From: Shewanella aestuarii
GTDB taxonomy: Bacteria > Pseudomonadota > Gammaproteobacteria > Enterobacterales > Shewanellaceae
Direction of reading: 5' to 3'
Assembly (NCBI RefSeq): GCF_011765625.1
Contig: NZ_CP050313.1
Location: 2,476,501 to 2,540,500, forward strand
Length of the DNA stretch: 64,000 bases
Position numbers and translations under genes: made by a program. Shown in pieces: positions 19,113 through 29,081 of the stretch; position 1 is the stretch's first letter; every line of letters starts with the position of its first letter. The notes beneath the pieces are model-generated. The model did no database searches and was not told the DNA's origin. It saw only the letters and a program-made list of their open reading frames with translations.

Positions 19113-20111
19113 TGCAGCTAATCCAGTAATAAGATTGGTATTTTTCCCAATCTTGTTACTTTTTTATTTATTTTATAGTGGTGATCCCATGGCTAGTTTA
19201 GCACCCATTTTTGTGGTGCTATTATTAACTATCATGCCAACTGTACCGCCATTAAACATGCTACTAAAACTGCTTATCGTTTTATTGTTTATCTGCTTTG
19301 TATTGGCATTTTTAGGTAATGTGTTAAAAGACACGCCTGTCGGTTACTCACTATTTTGTTGGTCATTACTATTTTGGAGTTATTACCGAAGTCATCGAGA
19401 TCCAAAAGATTTAATTTCGACATTAGTATTGGTAGTTATTATTATCATTACGGTGATGAATTTCCAAATGAATGCACCGATGAATATTTTACCTTGGTTA
19501 ATATTCAAGGCTTTTGTGATTGCGATTATCGTCACTTACTTGAGTTTTTTACTGTTTCCCGGTGAAGAAAAAGACATATTGCCCGATGAAGTCGGTCATA
19601 GCGGTGCAGAAGATCATATTGGATTAATACTGTTTAAAGCGACAGCAATGTGTATTGTACTTGTTGTTTTAATGGGTATAGGGGGAGCCAGACAATATTG
19701 ATAGCAATTACAATCAGTAGCATCTTAAAAATCCCCATGCCAGAAGATCATCGCACTTTTAGCGTCAACAAGATTGTTACCACTGTGTTGGGCATTTTAT
19801 TCACAGTTCCAATTATGCTTTTATATACTTTTGGTATTTCAACTTGGGCTTTATTGGGGATCACCCTGTTTTGTGGATTACAGATGGCCTGCTTTGCAAT
19901 CTCAAGGAAGTGTCCGTTAACTCTTTATCAACTACTATTTACAAATTTTGTCGTACTCACTTATCAAGTGATTAAACATGAAGGGATCGACTCTTTATCC
20001 GCTGAGTTTATTCGTTTAATGGCAATCATAGTTGCGATTTTAGTTGGTGCACTCATAATGAATTTAGTCAAATTCACCCCCAAAGCGTTGAGCAATAACT
20101 CAACCAATTAA
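19102..20111 (+). pseudogene. DUF2955 membrane protein (FUSC-like exporter partner), split by one frameshift
   Basis: Polytopic inner-membrane protein that pairs with the HlyD adaptor. From the ATG at 19102 the first frame gives about six membrane segments up to MGIGGARQY and a stop at 19701. The -1 frame carries on immediately with GSQTILIAITISSILKIPMPEDHRTFSVNKIV and further spans to 20111. One extra G in the GGGGG run at about 19680-19684 rejoins them into roughly 336 residues, the usual size for this family. No other damage is visible, so a missed base is a good explanation. Confidence 0.8.
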
Positions 20112-20123
20112 TATCAATATCAG

Positions 20124-20152
20124 CGATAAAGTACTTATCAAGTACTTTATCG
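20124..20152 (+). terminator. Hairpin after the DUF2955 gene
   Basis: A 13-bp perfect inverted repeat (CGATAAAGTACTT and its complement, loop ATC) 12 bases after the stop. There is no strong T tract, so it is terminator-like rather than certain. Confidence 0.55.
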
Positions 20153-20298
20153 TTGCTCGCCTCCTCGTATGGATATTTAATCATCAGCCTCCCAACTTGC
20201 TCATTTGATTTTATTTAATGTTTATGTAAACTTCGCCACCTTTGCCAAAGACCGACATTAGGCAGATCATCAACCGACTAAATTGATAGGATAGAACA

Positions 20299-20694
20299 AT
20301 GAAGCATGTGTTAACCGCAGTTATAGTATTTTTCGCAACCTTGAGCTCAGCACAAGCTCAAAAACTTAAATTAGGTTTTGGATTTGACCAAGGTTTTGGT
20401 GTTACAGGGCAAGTCGATAATATTAATTTTTTTGTTGGCAATGATGGTGCAAGCGGCGATTACCTATTCAAACAAGGCCAATTTGACACTCAAGAGGTTC
20501 CTATGTCTTGGTATATTGGTGGTGGTGCATTTTTTGGGTGGGACCATGGTTATGGTATTCGTATGCCTTTTGGGCTTAATTTTAAACTCGGTAAAGGCTG
20601 GGATGCATACGCCCAAGTCGCTCCAGAACTTGATTTTGATGACAAAACAGACTTGGGTTTGAACGGTGGCATTGGTTTTCGCTACGCTTTTTAA
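20299..20694 (+). CDS. Small exported protein, probable outer-membrane beta-barrel-like
   Basis: Unrecognised protein of 131 residues. It has a clear signal peptide (MKHVLTAVIVFFATLSSAQA, cleavage after about 20). The mature part is rich in Gly and aromatic residues with alternating patterns (WYIGGGAFFGW, YGIRMPFGLNFKLG, WDAYAQVAPELDF) and ends in GGIGFRYAF with a terminal Phe, as in outer-membrane barrel proteins. AGGATAG precedes the ATG. At this size it would be a very small barrel or a periplasmic sandwich. It stands alone, and its function is unknown. Confidence 0.75.
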   Translation: MKHVLTAVIVFFATLSSAQAQKLKLGFGFDQGFGVTGQVDNINFFVGNDGASGDYLFKQGQFDTQEVPMSWYIGGGAFFGWDHGYGIRMPFGLNFKLGKGWDAYAQVAPELDFDDKTDLGLNGGIGFRYAF

Positions 20695-20720
20695 ACTCAA
20701 TAAACACAATTTGATTTAGT

Positions 20721-21599
20721 TTACTCATTGTTAGCTAGCAAATGCGCCAATGATGACTCTGTTATTATTGGCGTCTTTATGTCAGCGCTCACACAGTTAA
20801 TACACAAAGCAAACCGATAAGCTTTATTTAAGCGGCCAAACTCTATATGCCAAGGCTGTTGATACGGTTCTGGAGGAATAAAGTTGATCATGCCTTGCTC
20901 AGTTAACACCAAAGTTTGTGCTTCTTTATTAACAACTTTATTATCCGTAAACAAAAACCTAAATGAGCTTAATGGCTGGGCCAAACCTTTACCAATAGCT
21001 TTGATAAAAGCCTCCTTTAAAGCCCATAAATCGAAAAAACGCTCGCGTTGCAAATCACTTGTCAGAACCAGTAAATCTGCAATTTCTTGAGCCGTAAAAT
21101 AGTGTTTCAAAATTGGCTCAATATTGGTGTTGGATCGTAAACGTTCAATATCCACCCCCAGCATCAACTCATGGCTTATGGCATGTGGTTCAATAACGTG
21201 CGTGAAGGACGAAAGCACTCCCACCATCAACCAATCACCACTATGGCTTAAATTAAAATGTAATCCAGTTTTTACCTTAAAAGCATGGCTTAAGCTTGGT
21301 TTACCTTTTTCAGCATATTCAAACTGCCAATCCTGTGGCCTAATTGCCAGCGAGTTAGCTTGAGACTGTAAAGATAAAATCACTCTTAATGCTAACCGAA
21401 CCTGTAAGGCTTTTTGCTGCGCCAAAGGCAACTTGTAACGCAGCACTTTTTGGATTTCATCATTCTCTAACCAGCCAAGTTCCAACCAAGCTTTGAATTG
21501 AGCATCACTCAACGCGGTTAATGGCACAAAATAAACCCGCGGCTGCAAACTTGTTTGCAACTCACTATGCTGTTTTGCTGTGCTGTTACTTAAAGACAA
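20721..21599 (-). CDS. 4'-phosphopantetheinyl transferase (Sfp/AcpT type)
   Basis: Transfers the phosphopantetheine arm of CoA to acyl- or peptidyl-carrier domains. The 292 residues contain the two halves of the Sfp-type fold: LHFNLSHSGDWLMVG, the magnesium site GVDIERL, and FFDLWALKEAFIKAIGKGL, the family signature. In Shewanella, enzymes of this type (PfaE) activate the polyunsaturated fatty acid synthase. No pfa genes are in this window, so that partner is an inference and no symbol is given. A general AcpT-like role is equally possible. It is monocistronic. Confidence 0.88.
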   Translation of the reverse strand: MSLSNSTAKQHSELQTSLQPRVYFVPLTALSDAQFKAWLELGWLENDEIQKVLRYKLPLAQQKALQVRLALRVILSLQSQANSLAIRPQDWQFEYAEKGKPSLSHAFKVKTGLHFNLSHSGDWLMVGVLSSFTHVIEPHAISHELMLGVDIERLRSNTNIEPILKHYFTAQEIADLLVLTSDLQRERFFDLWALKEAFIKAIGKGLAQPLSSFRFLFTDNKVVNKEAQTLVLTEQGMINFIPPEPYQQPWHIEFGRLNKAYRFALCINCVSADIKTPIITESSLAHLLANNE

Positions 21600-21805
21600 T
21601 GAGCCCTCACTTAATAAGAAAATTAATCTGGTTTATTATCCAGTTTCTATAGTTAACACACTACTCGACCTAAAGGATGGGGATTTCACGCAGAGTAAAG
21701 ATCAATGCTATGAACCGTTCTAGAATAAAATCAGCATTACTGAAAAGTAACATTCATTAACTCGATAATATTTTTTACTAAGCTTAGCTTGACGCAAGTG
21801 TCATG

Positions 21806-24328
21806 CTAACTTTGCCCCTTTTTCACACTAAACAATAATGCAGGTAACACTGTTAAGCTGTAAAACAGCAAAAAGCCAATGGCGATAGTTAATAAGAACC
21901 CGATGCTGTACATACCGCGATGATCCGCTAATAATAGCGAACCAAATGTCGCCATTGTGGTTAACGAGCTCAAAATGGCGGCTCTTGGTGTTGATGAACG
22001 ATAAAAAGCTCTAGCAGATCCAACACTTCTAAACCGTTCAACAATATGAATACCATTATCAACACCCAAGCCAAAAATCAGCGGAATAACAATAATATTG
22101 GCCATGTTTAATGCCTGCCCGCTCCAGTGTGCCACCGCCATTGTCGACAACGTGGTCAGCAATAACGGAATAAAGGTTAACAATACATCTCGTTTATGCT
22201 TTAACGCAATTAGCAAAATAAGGCCAATTAACAGTAATGAATAACTAACCGCTTGAAAAAACGCCTTGATAATAATTTGCCCCACTTGCTGCTCGGCCAC
22301 AGGTCTACCAGTTGCATCGGGCGCAATCGCTTGTACCGCTTGAATAAAGCGATCTAACTGCTTAACGTCACGCATATCACCAGCGGGATAAGCGACCACC
22401 AGCAAATACTCATCATTTTGATACCGCTGCGCCAGTGCCTTTGGGATATCTGCATAAGTCGCTTCTGGAGCTTGCATTAATTGGTTTAAGCCAAGATACA
22501 TTTGCTGTAATGGCAACAGCGCAGTTTGATTTATTTGGCTGATCAGCACGCTTTGCTCATTTTGCTGTAACCATCTTATGGTTTGCGGCTCTAAGCCTTG
22601 TTGAGCAAGCGGACTCGCAATAAGGTTTTGCTGCAAAGTGGTTAGATTGTCTAGGGTCATAATCGGGGCAGGAGAGGCATTAAGCGCGGCTAATAATGCC
22701 GCCAGCTTTTCGCTACGCCCTTGGGGTAAAAACGAGTTAATCGACACCACATTGCTCACTTCGGGCAAGGTCAAAAGCTGTGATTGCCAATTTGCCGCTT
22801 CTGCTGGCGATGTTGCTAGCATCATCATCTGATAACTCGAGGTTAATCCTTGCTGCTGTATTTCTTCAAGGGTTTTGACAGATTCCGATTTAACCGATTT
22901 CAGTACCAAGGTGGAAAAATCGAACTCCATCTTACTGGCACCATAACCTGATATCACTAATGCCACCACAGCCATAAAAACGACCAGCTTGTGATGCTTT
23001 GGCAACCAAAAATCGGCATCATCCATCGGTACATTCAGCTCAGTATTTATCCCATTTACTATTAATTTTTTAGGATAGCCAAATACATAGAAGAAACTTG
23101 GAATAACAGTAAAGGTGGCCAGTAACCCCATTACCATCCCCGCAGCAGATATAATCCCTAGCTCTGCAAGTCCGGTATAAGCGGTGGGATAAAAACCCAA
23201 AAAGCCTATCGCTGATGTAATTGCGCATAAGCTAAGCGGCAGCAATGTACCACGAATAGAGGCAAATAAACTCGCTAAATTGGTGTCATGCAGGACTTGT
23301 TCTTCACGAAGGCGTAAACAAAAATGAATCGCAAAATCGACGCCTAAGCCGATAAACATCACCAAAAAGACAATCGAAATGGTGTTGTACGAGCCCACCA
23401 GCAAAAGTCCTAGCGCTAAGGTCCAAACTAGGCCAATGATAACCGCCACATAGCTGGCTAAAATAATGCGTAGCGAGCGGATCCCAAATCCTAGCACCAC
23501 AATCAAGCCAATCAACGACATGGTACCGGCTAATTTAACGCTATTATTGGCATCGCTAATCTCGTCAAAATCTAACGCGGTTTGCCCCGTTATACGGATT
23601 TGCACATCATGGTGATGATTTTGGTTATATTGACTGATAATAGTTTGCGCAGTTTCGATAATTAATCTGTTGGGCTCTTTTTGATCTAACTGCGGCTTAG
23701 CATTAATGCTAATAATTTGATAACTCGTATCAGTACTCTCTGGCAGTAATACTTCAAACCAATCCACGTTAGCTTTTTCACTGGCGACTTGATTAATCGC
23801 TTTGATTAATAGCTTAGCGCTAGTCTCATCATCTATTTGCAATGCATGATTTAATTGGGCTAATAACTGCATCGCCGCCACATCGGCCCCCTTTGCTTGA
23901 AGCGATAACGCAGCCTGTAGTTTTGGCATCAAATTGACTAAATTATCATTAAAGCTTGTAAACTCGTCATCGGCTAAAAACCATAATGCTTGCTGTTTAA
24001 ACCAAGGTAATGTGGTGGGTGAAAACACATCGCTAAATAATGGTTCGGCAGTAAAATCTGCGTGTAATTGTTCAGTAACCGATTGCACTTCATGCCTGTT
24101 TTCGCCTGAAATCACAATCACTAAACTGTTCTCTGACTGACCAAACTCATTGGTTGTCTTTTGTAGATTATCTTTCCACGGCGCATCTTGCTTCACTAAC
24201 CCATCTAAATCTGAATCAACCACAAAATTATTTTTGCTATAGATAACAGCTAGGTAAGTAACTAAACCGATAAGAATAAGTGATAAGATAAAAGGAAGAT
24301 GATGCTTCGAAAAAAGACTATGTTTCAC
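21806..24328 (-). CDS. RND/MMPL family exporter (HpnN-like)
   Basis: Large inner-membrane transporter of 840 residues. Each half begins with a membrane segment, continues with a big periplasmic loop, and ends with a bundle of five or six spans. The first bundle (about 270-420) contains FLVMFIGLGVDFAIHFCLRLREE; the second (about 690-840) contains IVIPLIFGLGVDNGIHIVERF. These paired GLGVD segments mark the RND/MMPL superfamily with proton-coupling aspartates. Similar proteins move lipids or hopanoids; the cargo here is unknown. No adaptor gene is adjacent. Confidence 0.88.
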   Translation of the reverse strand: MKHSLFSKHHLPFILSLILIGLVTYLAVIYSKNNFVVDSDLDGLVKQDAPWKDNLQKTTNEFGQSENSLVIVISGENRHEVQSVTEQLHADFTAEPLFSDVFSPTTLPWFKQQALWFLADDEFTSFNDNLVNLMPKLQAALSLQAKGADVAAMQLLAQLNHALQIDDETSAKLLIKAINQVASEKANVDWFEVLLPESTDTSYQIISINAKPQLDQKEPNRLIIETAQTIISQYNQNHHHDVQIRITGQTALDFDEISDANNSVKLAGTMSLIGLIVVLGFGIRSLRIILASYVAVIIGLVWTLALGLLLVGSYNTISIVFLVMFIGLGVDFAIHFCLRLREEQVLHDTNLASLFASIRGTLLPLSLCAITSAIGFLGFYPTAYTGLAELGIISAAGMVMGLLATFTVIPSFFYVFGYPKKLIVNGINTELNVPMDDADFWLPKHHKLVVFMAVVALVISGYGASKMEFDFSTLVLKSVKSESVKTLEEIQQQGLTSSYQMMMLATSPAEAANWQSQLLTLPEVSNVVSINSFLPQGRSEKLAALLAALNASPAPIMTLDNLTTLQQNLIASPLAQQGLEPQTIRWLQQNEQSVLISQINQTALLPLQQMYLGLNQLMQAPEATYADIPKALAQRYQNDEYLLVVAYPAGDMRDVKQLDRFIQAVQAIAPDATGRPVAEQQVGQIIIKAFFQAVSYSLLLIGLILLIALKHKRDVLLTFIPLLLTTLSTMAVAHWSGQALNMANIIVIPLIFGLGVDNGIHIVERFRSVGSARAFYRSSTPRAAILSSLTTMATFGSLLLADHRGMYSIGFLLTIAIGFLLFYSLTVLPALLFSVKKGQS

Positions 24329-24443
24329 AAGTAAACTTCAAATGATAATCAGGTAATTGCATTATAACCTTGATAAGCAATGAATGAAAAATGCCCCCAC
24401 TTCAACACAGAGGGAAGTAAAGTAAGTTGCTAAATGTTAGTCG

Positions 24444-25253
24444 TTACTCTTGAACATCACACATGGCATATTTAATTTGTTCGCTATCAAAGCCTTTGCG
24501 GGTTAAATAAGCATAAGCTTTAGTCTTTTGTTTATAATCAGATACATCGAAGCGCTTTTTAGCCAATTCATTTTTACAGCTCAGATAAAAATCAACCTCA
24601 TTGGTTAACATTAATTGGTAAAGCGTGTCTTCAAATTCACTAATATCAATTAATCGCTGTTTTAGCTCTTGTAAAATCAATGTTTTACCCTTGCCTTTTT
24701 TATAAAGTTTTATGATTTCAGCTTTTAAATCAACTTTATCGGCTTTTATGGCCAATTTACTTCGCAAAGAGTCTTGCTCAGGATGCTGTGCTAATGCATG
24801 TTCAATTTCAGCATGCGAAAAGCCTTTGGTGGTCATTTGAGAAAAAATTTTCTCACGACTGGTATGATGAAAATGGTCAAATTTGTTGAGTAATCTTGAT
24901 GTTGCCAAGGCATAGAGATCAATGTTTTGTTGCTCCATCACTATCTCAATTGCATTATCAATATCAGTCATGCCTAGCCCGCGTAATTGCAACTTACGCT
25001 TGATTGCGCCTTTACCAAGTTGTTTGCTAAACGCTAACTCGCAATAACGTATGGCAAATTCAGCATCATTTTTTAAATAACCATTGTCAATTAATTGAGC
25101 AATGACAGTATCTATCCACTGTTGATTATCTGTTTTACGCTCGAGCTTAGTGCGCAATTCTTTGATGGTGAAGTCTTGTTGTCCAAGGTGCCAATAAGCA
25201 TAGGTAAAAACGTTATCAATAGTTTGAGCTTGGCGTAAAGGCTGACGTTGCAT
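24444..25253 (-). CDS. Extended RecX-like protein
   Basis: Protein of 269 residues composed of repeated three-helix RecX-like units. Typical phrases are AYWHLGQQDFTIKELRTKLERK, VIAQLIDNGYLKNDAEFAIRYCE, GKGAIKRKLQLRGLG and, near the end, KQKTKAYAYLTRKGFDSEQIKYAM. Classical RecX, which caps RecA filaments, is about 150 residues; this one is nearly twice as long. It is not next to recA here. It may therefore be a second RecX paralogue with an added half, and whether it acts on RecA is unknown. Confidence 0.8.
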   Translation of the reverse strand: MQRQPLRQAQTIDNVFTYAYWHLGQQDFTIKELRTKLERKTDNQQWIDTVIAQLIDNGYLKNDAEFAIRYCELAFSKQLGKGAIKRKLQLRGLGMTDIDNAIEIVMEQQNIDLYALATSRLLNKFDHFHHTSREKIFSQMTTKGFSHAEIEHALAQHPEQDSLRSKLAIKADKVDLKAEIIKLYKKGKGKTLILQELKQRLIDISEFEDTLYQLMLTNEVDFYLSCKNELAKKRFDVSDYKQKTKAYAYLTRKGFDSEQIKYAMCDVQE

Positions 25254-25371
25254 AATTGACTTTCTGACTAATTAACTAAGCCAACAGTGTAGCAGAAGGC
25301 TGTTAGACTTCGTAATCACTAGCAACACGCTAGCTTAAGGTGTTTATAGTAAAGGGGTTAAGTTTATAAAC

Positions 25372-25405
25372 AAAATCGGGATTAGTATAAACCAATCCCG
25401 ATTTT
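25372..25405 (-). terminator. Intrinsic terminator after the amidase gene
   Basis: A 12-bp perfect stem (AAAATCGGGATT / AATCCCGATTTT) with a 10-base loop and T-rich sequence on the minus-strand 3' side, 31 bases beyond the amidase stop. Confidence 0.8.
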
Positions 25406-25435
25406 CATCATTAAATGTTAATGATTGACTGCTGA

Positions 25436-27137
25436 TTACTTCAGTGATGGCGTACGCGGCGGGATCATACGCTTGCTACCCGTTGACTCGAATGCACCAG
25501 CAAATCTCAGTAAGTTGTTGTCATCATAAGCACGGCCAGCAAAAGTTAGCCCCACAGGCATGCCAATATCAGCCATTACCCCCATCGGTACTGTCACCGT
25601 TGGCACGCCTAAATGACGAATCGCAAGGTTACCATTAGCAACCCAAACCCCGTTGCTCCATGCAATGTCTGCCGAGGCAGGGTTAACATGCGCATCAGCG
25701 GGTCCTACGTCTGCAACAGTTGGAAACAGCACTGCATCCAGTTTGAGTTTGTCCATCCAATCTTCCAAATCGAGTTTGCGTGTTTTCTCCAAACCACGCA
25801 GGCCATCTGGCACACTATCAATTTGGTTATAAGATTTTAAGCCTCGTTTGGCCATGTTGACATACTCATCCATGCCGGCGGCAAGGTCGCCCTCGCGATT
25901 AGGTAAGGTGCCTAAATCATGGGGAATATTAAATGACCATTAACATCTTCGAGTTTGTTCAGCTTAGGGTCATTATTGGCACGCAAAAACTCATCAAACG
26001 CCCAACCTGATAGCGCCCAAAGCTCATCTTCAAGAAACTCAGGTGTCACTATACCGCGATTGAACACGGTTGGCGCTCCCGGACGATCACCTTCACAGTT
26101 AGAAACCAATGGAAAGTCAACTTCTATCACTTCTGCCCCGGCAGATTCCAGCGCCTTGCGAGCCGCTTCCCACAAGTCAATTACCGAGTCACGGGTATAA
26201 ATGCGCTGCCCAGTAGGGCCACCTATGCCAGGATTTTCACTGGTTCCTGCAAGTTCATCCTTATTAATGTACATGCTCGGCACACCAAATCGCTTGCCTT
26301 TAAGGGTGTCAGCTTGCGCAGCCAGTTCTAAATAAGATTGTGGACGAACCGTTGAAGCTTTAGGAATATCAACCCAAGGCTGCAAGCGCCATAAGTCGCC
26401 ACGGGTAATAGGATCATCAGCCACAATCACATCTAGCACTTCAAGCATATCAGCCATAGTACGGGTATAAGGCACCACCACATCCATGGTTGGTGTCAAC
26501 GGCCAGTTACCACGTACAGAAATCACGCCTCGAGATGGAGTATAAGCACACAGGCCATTATTTGATGCTGGCCCCGGCCACTTGACCATGTTTCTTCGGC
26601 CAACCCGAAAGCAGAATAACTGGCAGCCGTGCCCGTACCTGCTCCGTTAGAAGACCCCGAAGCAAAAGGAGCAGTAAGGTAGTCTGCATTATATGGACTT
26701 TCAGCTCGGCCATAATGACCACGCTGCATGCCGCCATTTGCCATAGGAGGCATGTTGGTTTTACCTAAACAAATGGCTCCAGCGGCACGTAAGCGCTCAA
26801 CAGCAAATGCATCGTATTGAGCAACTAAATCCTTAAATGCCGGACTGCCTGATGCTGCAGTAAGCCCCTTAACCAAATAACTATCTTTTGCCGTGTAAGG
26901 AATGCCATCAAGTGGGCTAAGGGGTTGTCCACTTGCGCGACGAGCATCGGAAGCTTCAGCTTCTATTATGGCATCAGGGTTACGCACCACTAACGCATTT
27001 AACTTAGTTTGGGTTGCTGGGCCGTCGTATGCATCAACACGAGCAAAATATGACTTCACCAGCTCAACCGCTGTTGTACGACCGGATTCAAGCGCCGCCC
27101 GTAACTCGGCAATAGAAACCTCTGTGACTTCGAACAT
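25436..27137 (-). pseudogene. Amidase-signature family amidase, split by two frameshifts
   Basis: Amide hydrolase of the Asn/Gln-amidotransferase A family. The first frame (27137 to about 26575) shows DGIPYTAKDSYLVKGL, with the catalytic lysine, and FASGSSNGAGTGTAASYSAFG, the Gly/Ser-rich signature. The -1 frame then continues RGPASNNGLCAYTPSRGVIS to about 25923, and a further shift gives PHDLGTLPNREGDLAAGMDEY to the stop at 25436. Both breaks sit in four-base G or C runs and each is repaired by one added base, giving about 567 residues. It lies directly downstream of agmatine deiminase and may act with it. Base composition is richer in GC than most of the window. Confidence 0.85.
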
Positions 27138-27231
27138 AATGCGACCTCTTATATAAAGCCAAGGGGATTAACAGCCAATTTAAACGAAAAAACCGTGACA
27201 TTGACTGTCATTGACTCTCCTTAGATATAAC

Positions 27232-28344
27232 TTACTGCCCAGAAGGGATTTGTTGGGTAATACAATGGATATTTCCACCACCTAATAAGATTTCGCGCGC
27301 AGGCACACCAACAATCTCATGTTCAGGGAAAATCTCCTGTAGTTTTTGGGCAGCGATATCGTCAGTTGCAGGATCAAGTAATGGGTAAACCACACGCTGG
27401 TTCGTAATTAAAAAGTTCACATAAGAACCCGCTAGGCGTTCACCTGCTGTACGGGGAACACCTGTGCCGGCTTCGACACCTTGCGCCTCTTCTGCGGTGC
27501 AATACAGAGGTCCTGGTTGAGGCAGTAAATGAATTTTTAACTTACGTCCCCTTGCATCAACCGTATTTTGCAATACATCCAATGCTGCTTTTGAACGCGG
27601 ATATTGAGGATCAGTTTGATCATCAGTCCAGTGTAAAATCACTTCACCCGGACGAGCAAAACAGCACATATTATCAATATGGCCATCGGTCTCGTCCATA
27701 TAGACACCCTCTTCTAACCAAATAAATTGCTGCACATTTAAATACTCAGACAAGTATGCTTCAATCTGTTCACGGGTTAAATCAGGGTTGCGGTTACTGT
27801 TAAGCAAACATTCAACACTGGTCATGCACGTGCCTTCGCCATCAACATGAATTGAGCCACCTTCGAGGATCAACGGCGCTTGATAGCGCTTAAAACCATG
27901 TACTGAAAGCATCTGTTGCGCGACTTGTTCATCTTTATTCCATGGCGAGTACAAACCACCATTATGACCGCCCCATGCATTAAAGCCCCAGTCAACCCCA
28001 CGGCATTCGCCGTTAGCATTTACCACAATCGTTGGTCCTGTATCCCTTGCCCAGCAATCATCGCTGTCAATGTCGACTAACGTAACATGAGAAGGCATCA
28101 CCGATTTAGCCTCAGCCAAAAATGCTTGAGGAACCCCCATATAAACAGGAGTTACCGCACCAATTGCATCTGCAACCTTCGCAAATGTTGCCTGTGCATA
28201 TGCCCCAGCAGAACGCCAGTTATCAGGACGATATGGCCAAATCATCCATACTGCTTGTTGCGGTGCCCATTCAGCGGGCATGCTAAATCCGTCTTGGGAT
28301 GGCTTAGTTGCTAACACAGCGGCATCCACATTCACGTTTGTCAT
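27232..28344 (-). CDS. aguA: Agmatine deiminase
   Basis: Hydrolyses agmatine to N-carbamoylputrescine and ammonia, feeding putrescine synthesis or agmatine use. The 370 residues show the family hallmarks: [22 protein letters not shown] at the start, [46 protein letters not shown], and GGGNIHC with the catalytic cysteine near residue 361. It is upstream of the amidase on the same strand, about 94 bases apart. The partner would classically be N-carbamoylputrescine amidase (nitrilase family), but the amidase here is of a different family. Confidence 0.94.
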   Translation of the reverse strand: MTNVNVDAAVLATKPSQDGFSMPAEWAPQQAVWMIWPYRPDNWRSAGAYAQATFAKVADAIGAVTPVYMGVPQAFLAEAKSVMPSHVTLVDIDSDDCWARDTGPTIVVNANGECRGVDWGFNAWGGHNGGLYSPWNKDEQVAQQMLSVHGFKRYQAPLILEGGSIHVDGEGTCMTSVECLLNSNRNPDLTREQIEAYLSEYLNVQQFIWLEEGVYMDETDGHIDNMCCFARPGEVILHWTDDQTDPQYPRSKAALDVLQNTVDARGRKLKIHLLPQPGPLYCTAEEAQGVEAGTGVPRTAGERLAGSYVNFLITNQRVVYPLLDPATDDIAAQKLQEIFPEHEIVGVPAREILLGGGNIHCITQQIPSGQ

Positions 28345-29081
28345 GAGCTTTGTCTCCAGTAATGCTGAAAAACTCTAATAAGAGGTGGCCCTAACTTAGG
28401 GGAATATTAAAAATTAATTATATCAATGAAATCAATAAAATTCTGATTATCATGTGCAAATAAGGTTCTCTTTCGACCTAATACAAGCTGCATAATTAGA
28501 AATTAGCAAATGCTCAAATTGAATAAATATGAACGTTAATTTTGATTCTAGTAAGCAATTTTTGCATAGACCAAGAAAAATTGGTCTCCCAATAGTTGAC
28601 TTAATGAAAACAAATTTAACAGCGCCATCTGTAAAATAGCCTCTAAATAGCAAGTTGTTATGCAAAGCCAGATGTCGATTAATTTGCTGAGTTCATTTTG
28701 AAACAATGCTACATATCATATCATTTAAGATAGCTTGCACTAAATAGTTGAATGTAAGACATAGATAACGATTTGTGTCTCAAGATGACGCTAAGTTTAT
28801 TATTTAGACAAGCATGCAAGAAGCCGTATAAATAATAACCAGCTATTAACCACAAAACGGTGATGTGGTTAAAAAGTTTGGCCACTGCCCATGTTCAATA
28901 AATAGAGTCACTCTCGAAAGGAATCCTTTATCACTTAGCAAATTGACTAAAAAATACTGTGAAATAAAGACCTTTAAGAGCAACGCATGTGAAAATTATT
29001 GCCATAAACAATGACAGTCTAATCATTCTCAAAAATTCAACACTTCACTGAAGAGGCCCATTTCCAAATTAATTCTGATAA
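28345..29081. other. Intergenic region without recognised gene
   Basis: About 740 AT-rich bases between aguA and the mechanosensitive channel gene. I see only small inverted repeats: AGACCAA/TTGGTCT at 28568-28587 and TTAACCACA/TGTGGTTAA at 28846-28872. Neither has a good T tract. No convincing coding frame is present; the one frame of about 70 codons on the minus strand has no ribosome site and no recognisable motif. Confidence 0.5.

Noticed and set aside
28450..28665. A 71-codon minus-strand frame upstream of aguA
   Set aside because: AT-rich, no ribosome site, no motif, composition like non-coding DNA.
28846..28872. Inverted repeat TTAACCACA/TGTGGTTAA as a terminator
   Set aside because: No T tract on either strand and over 200 bases from the nearest stop.
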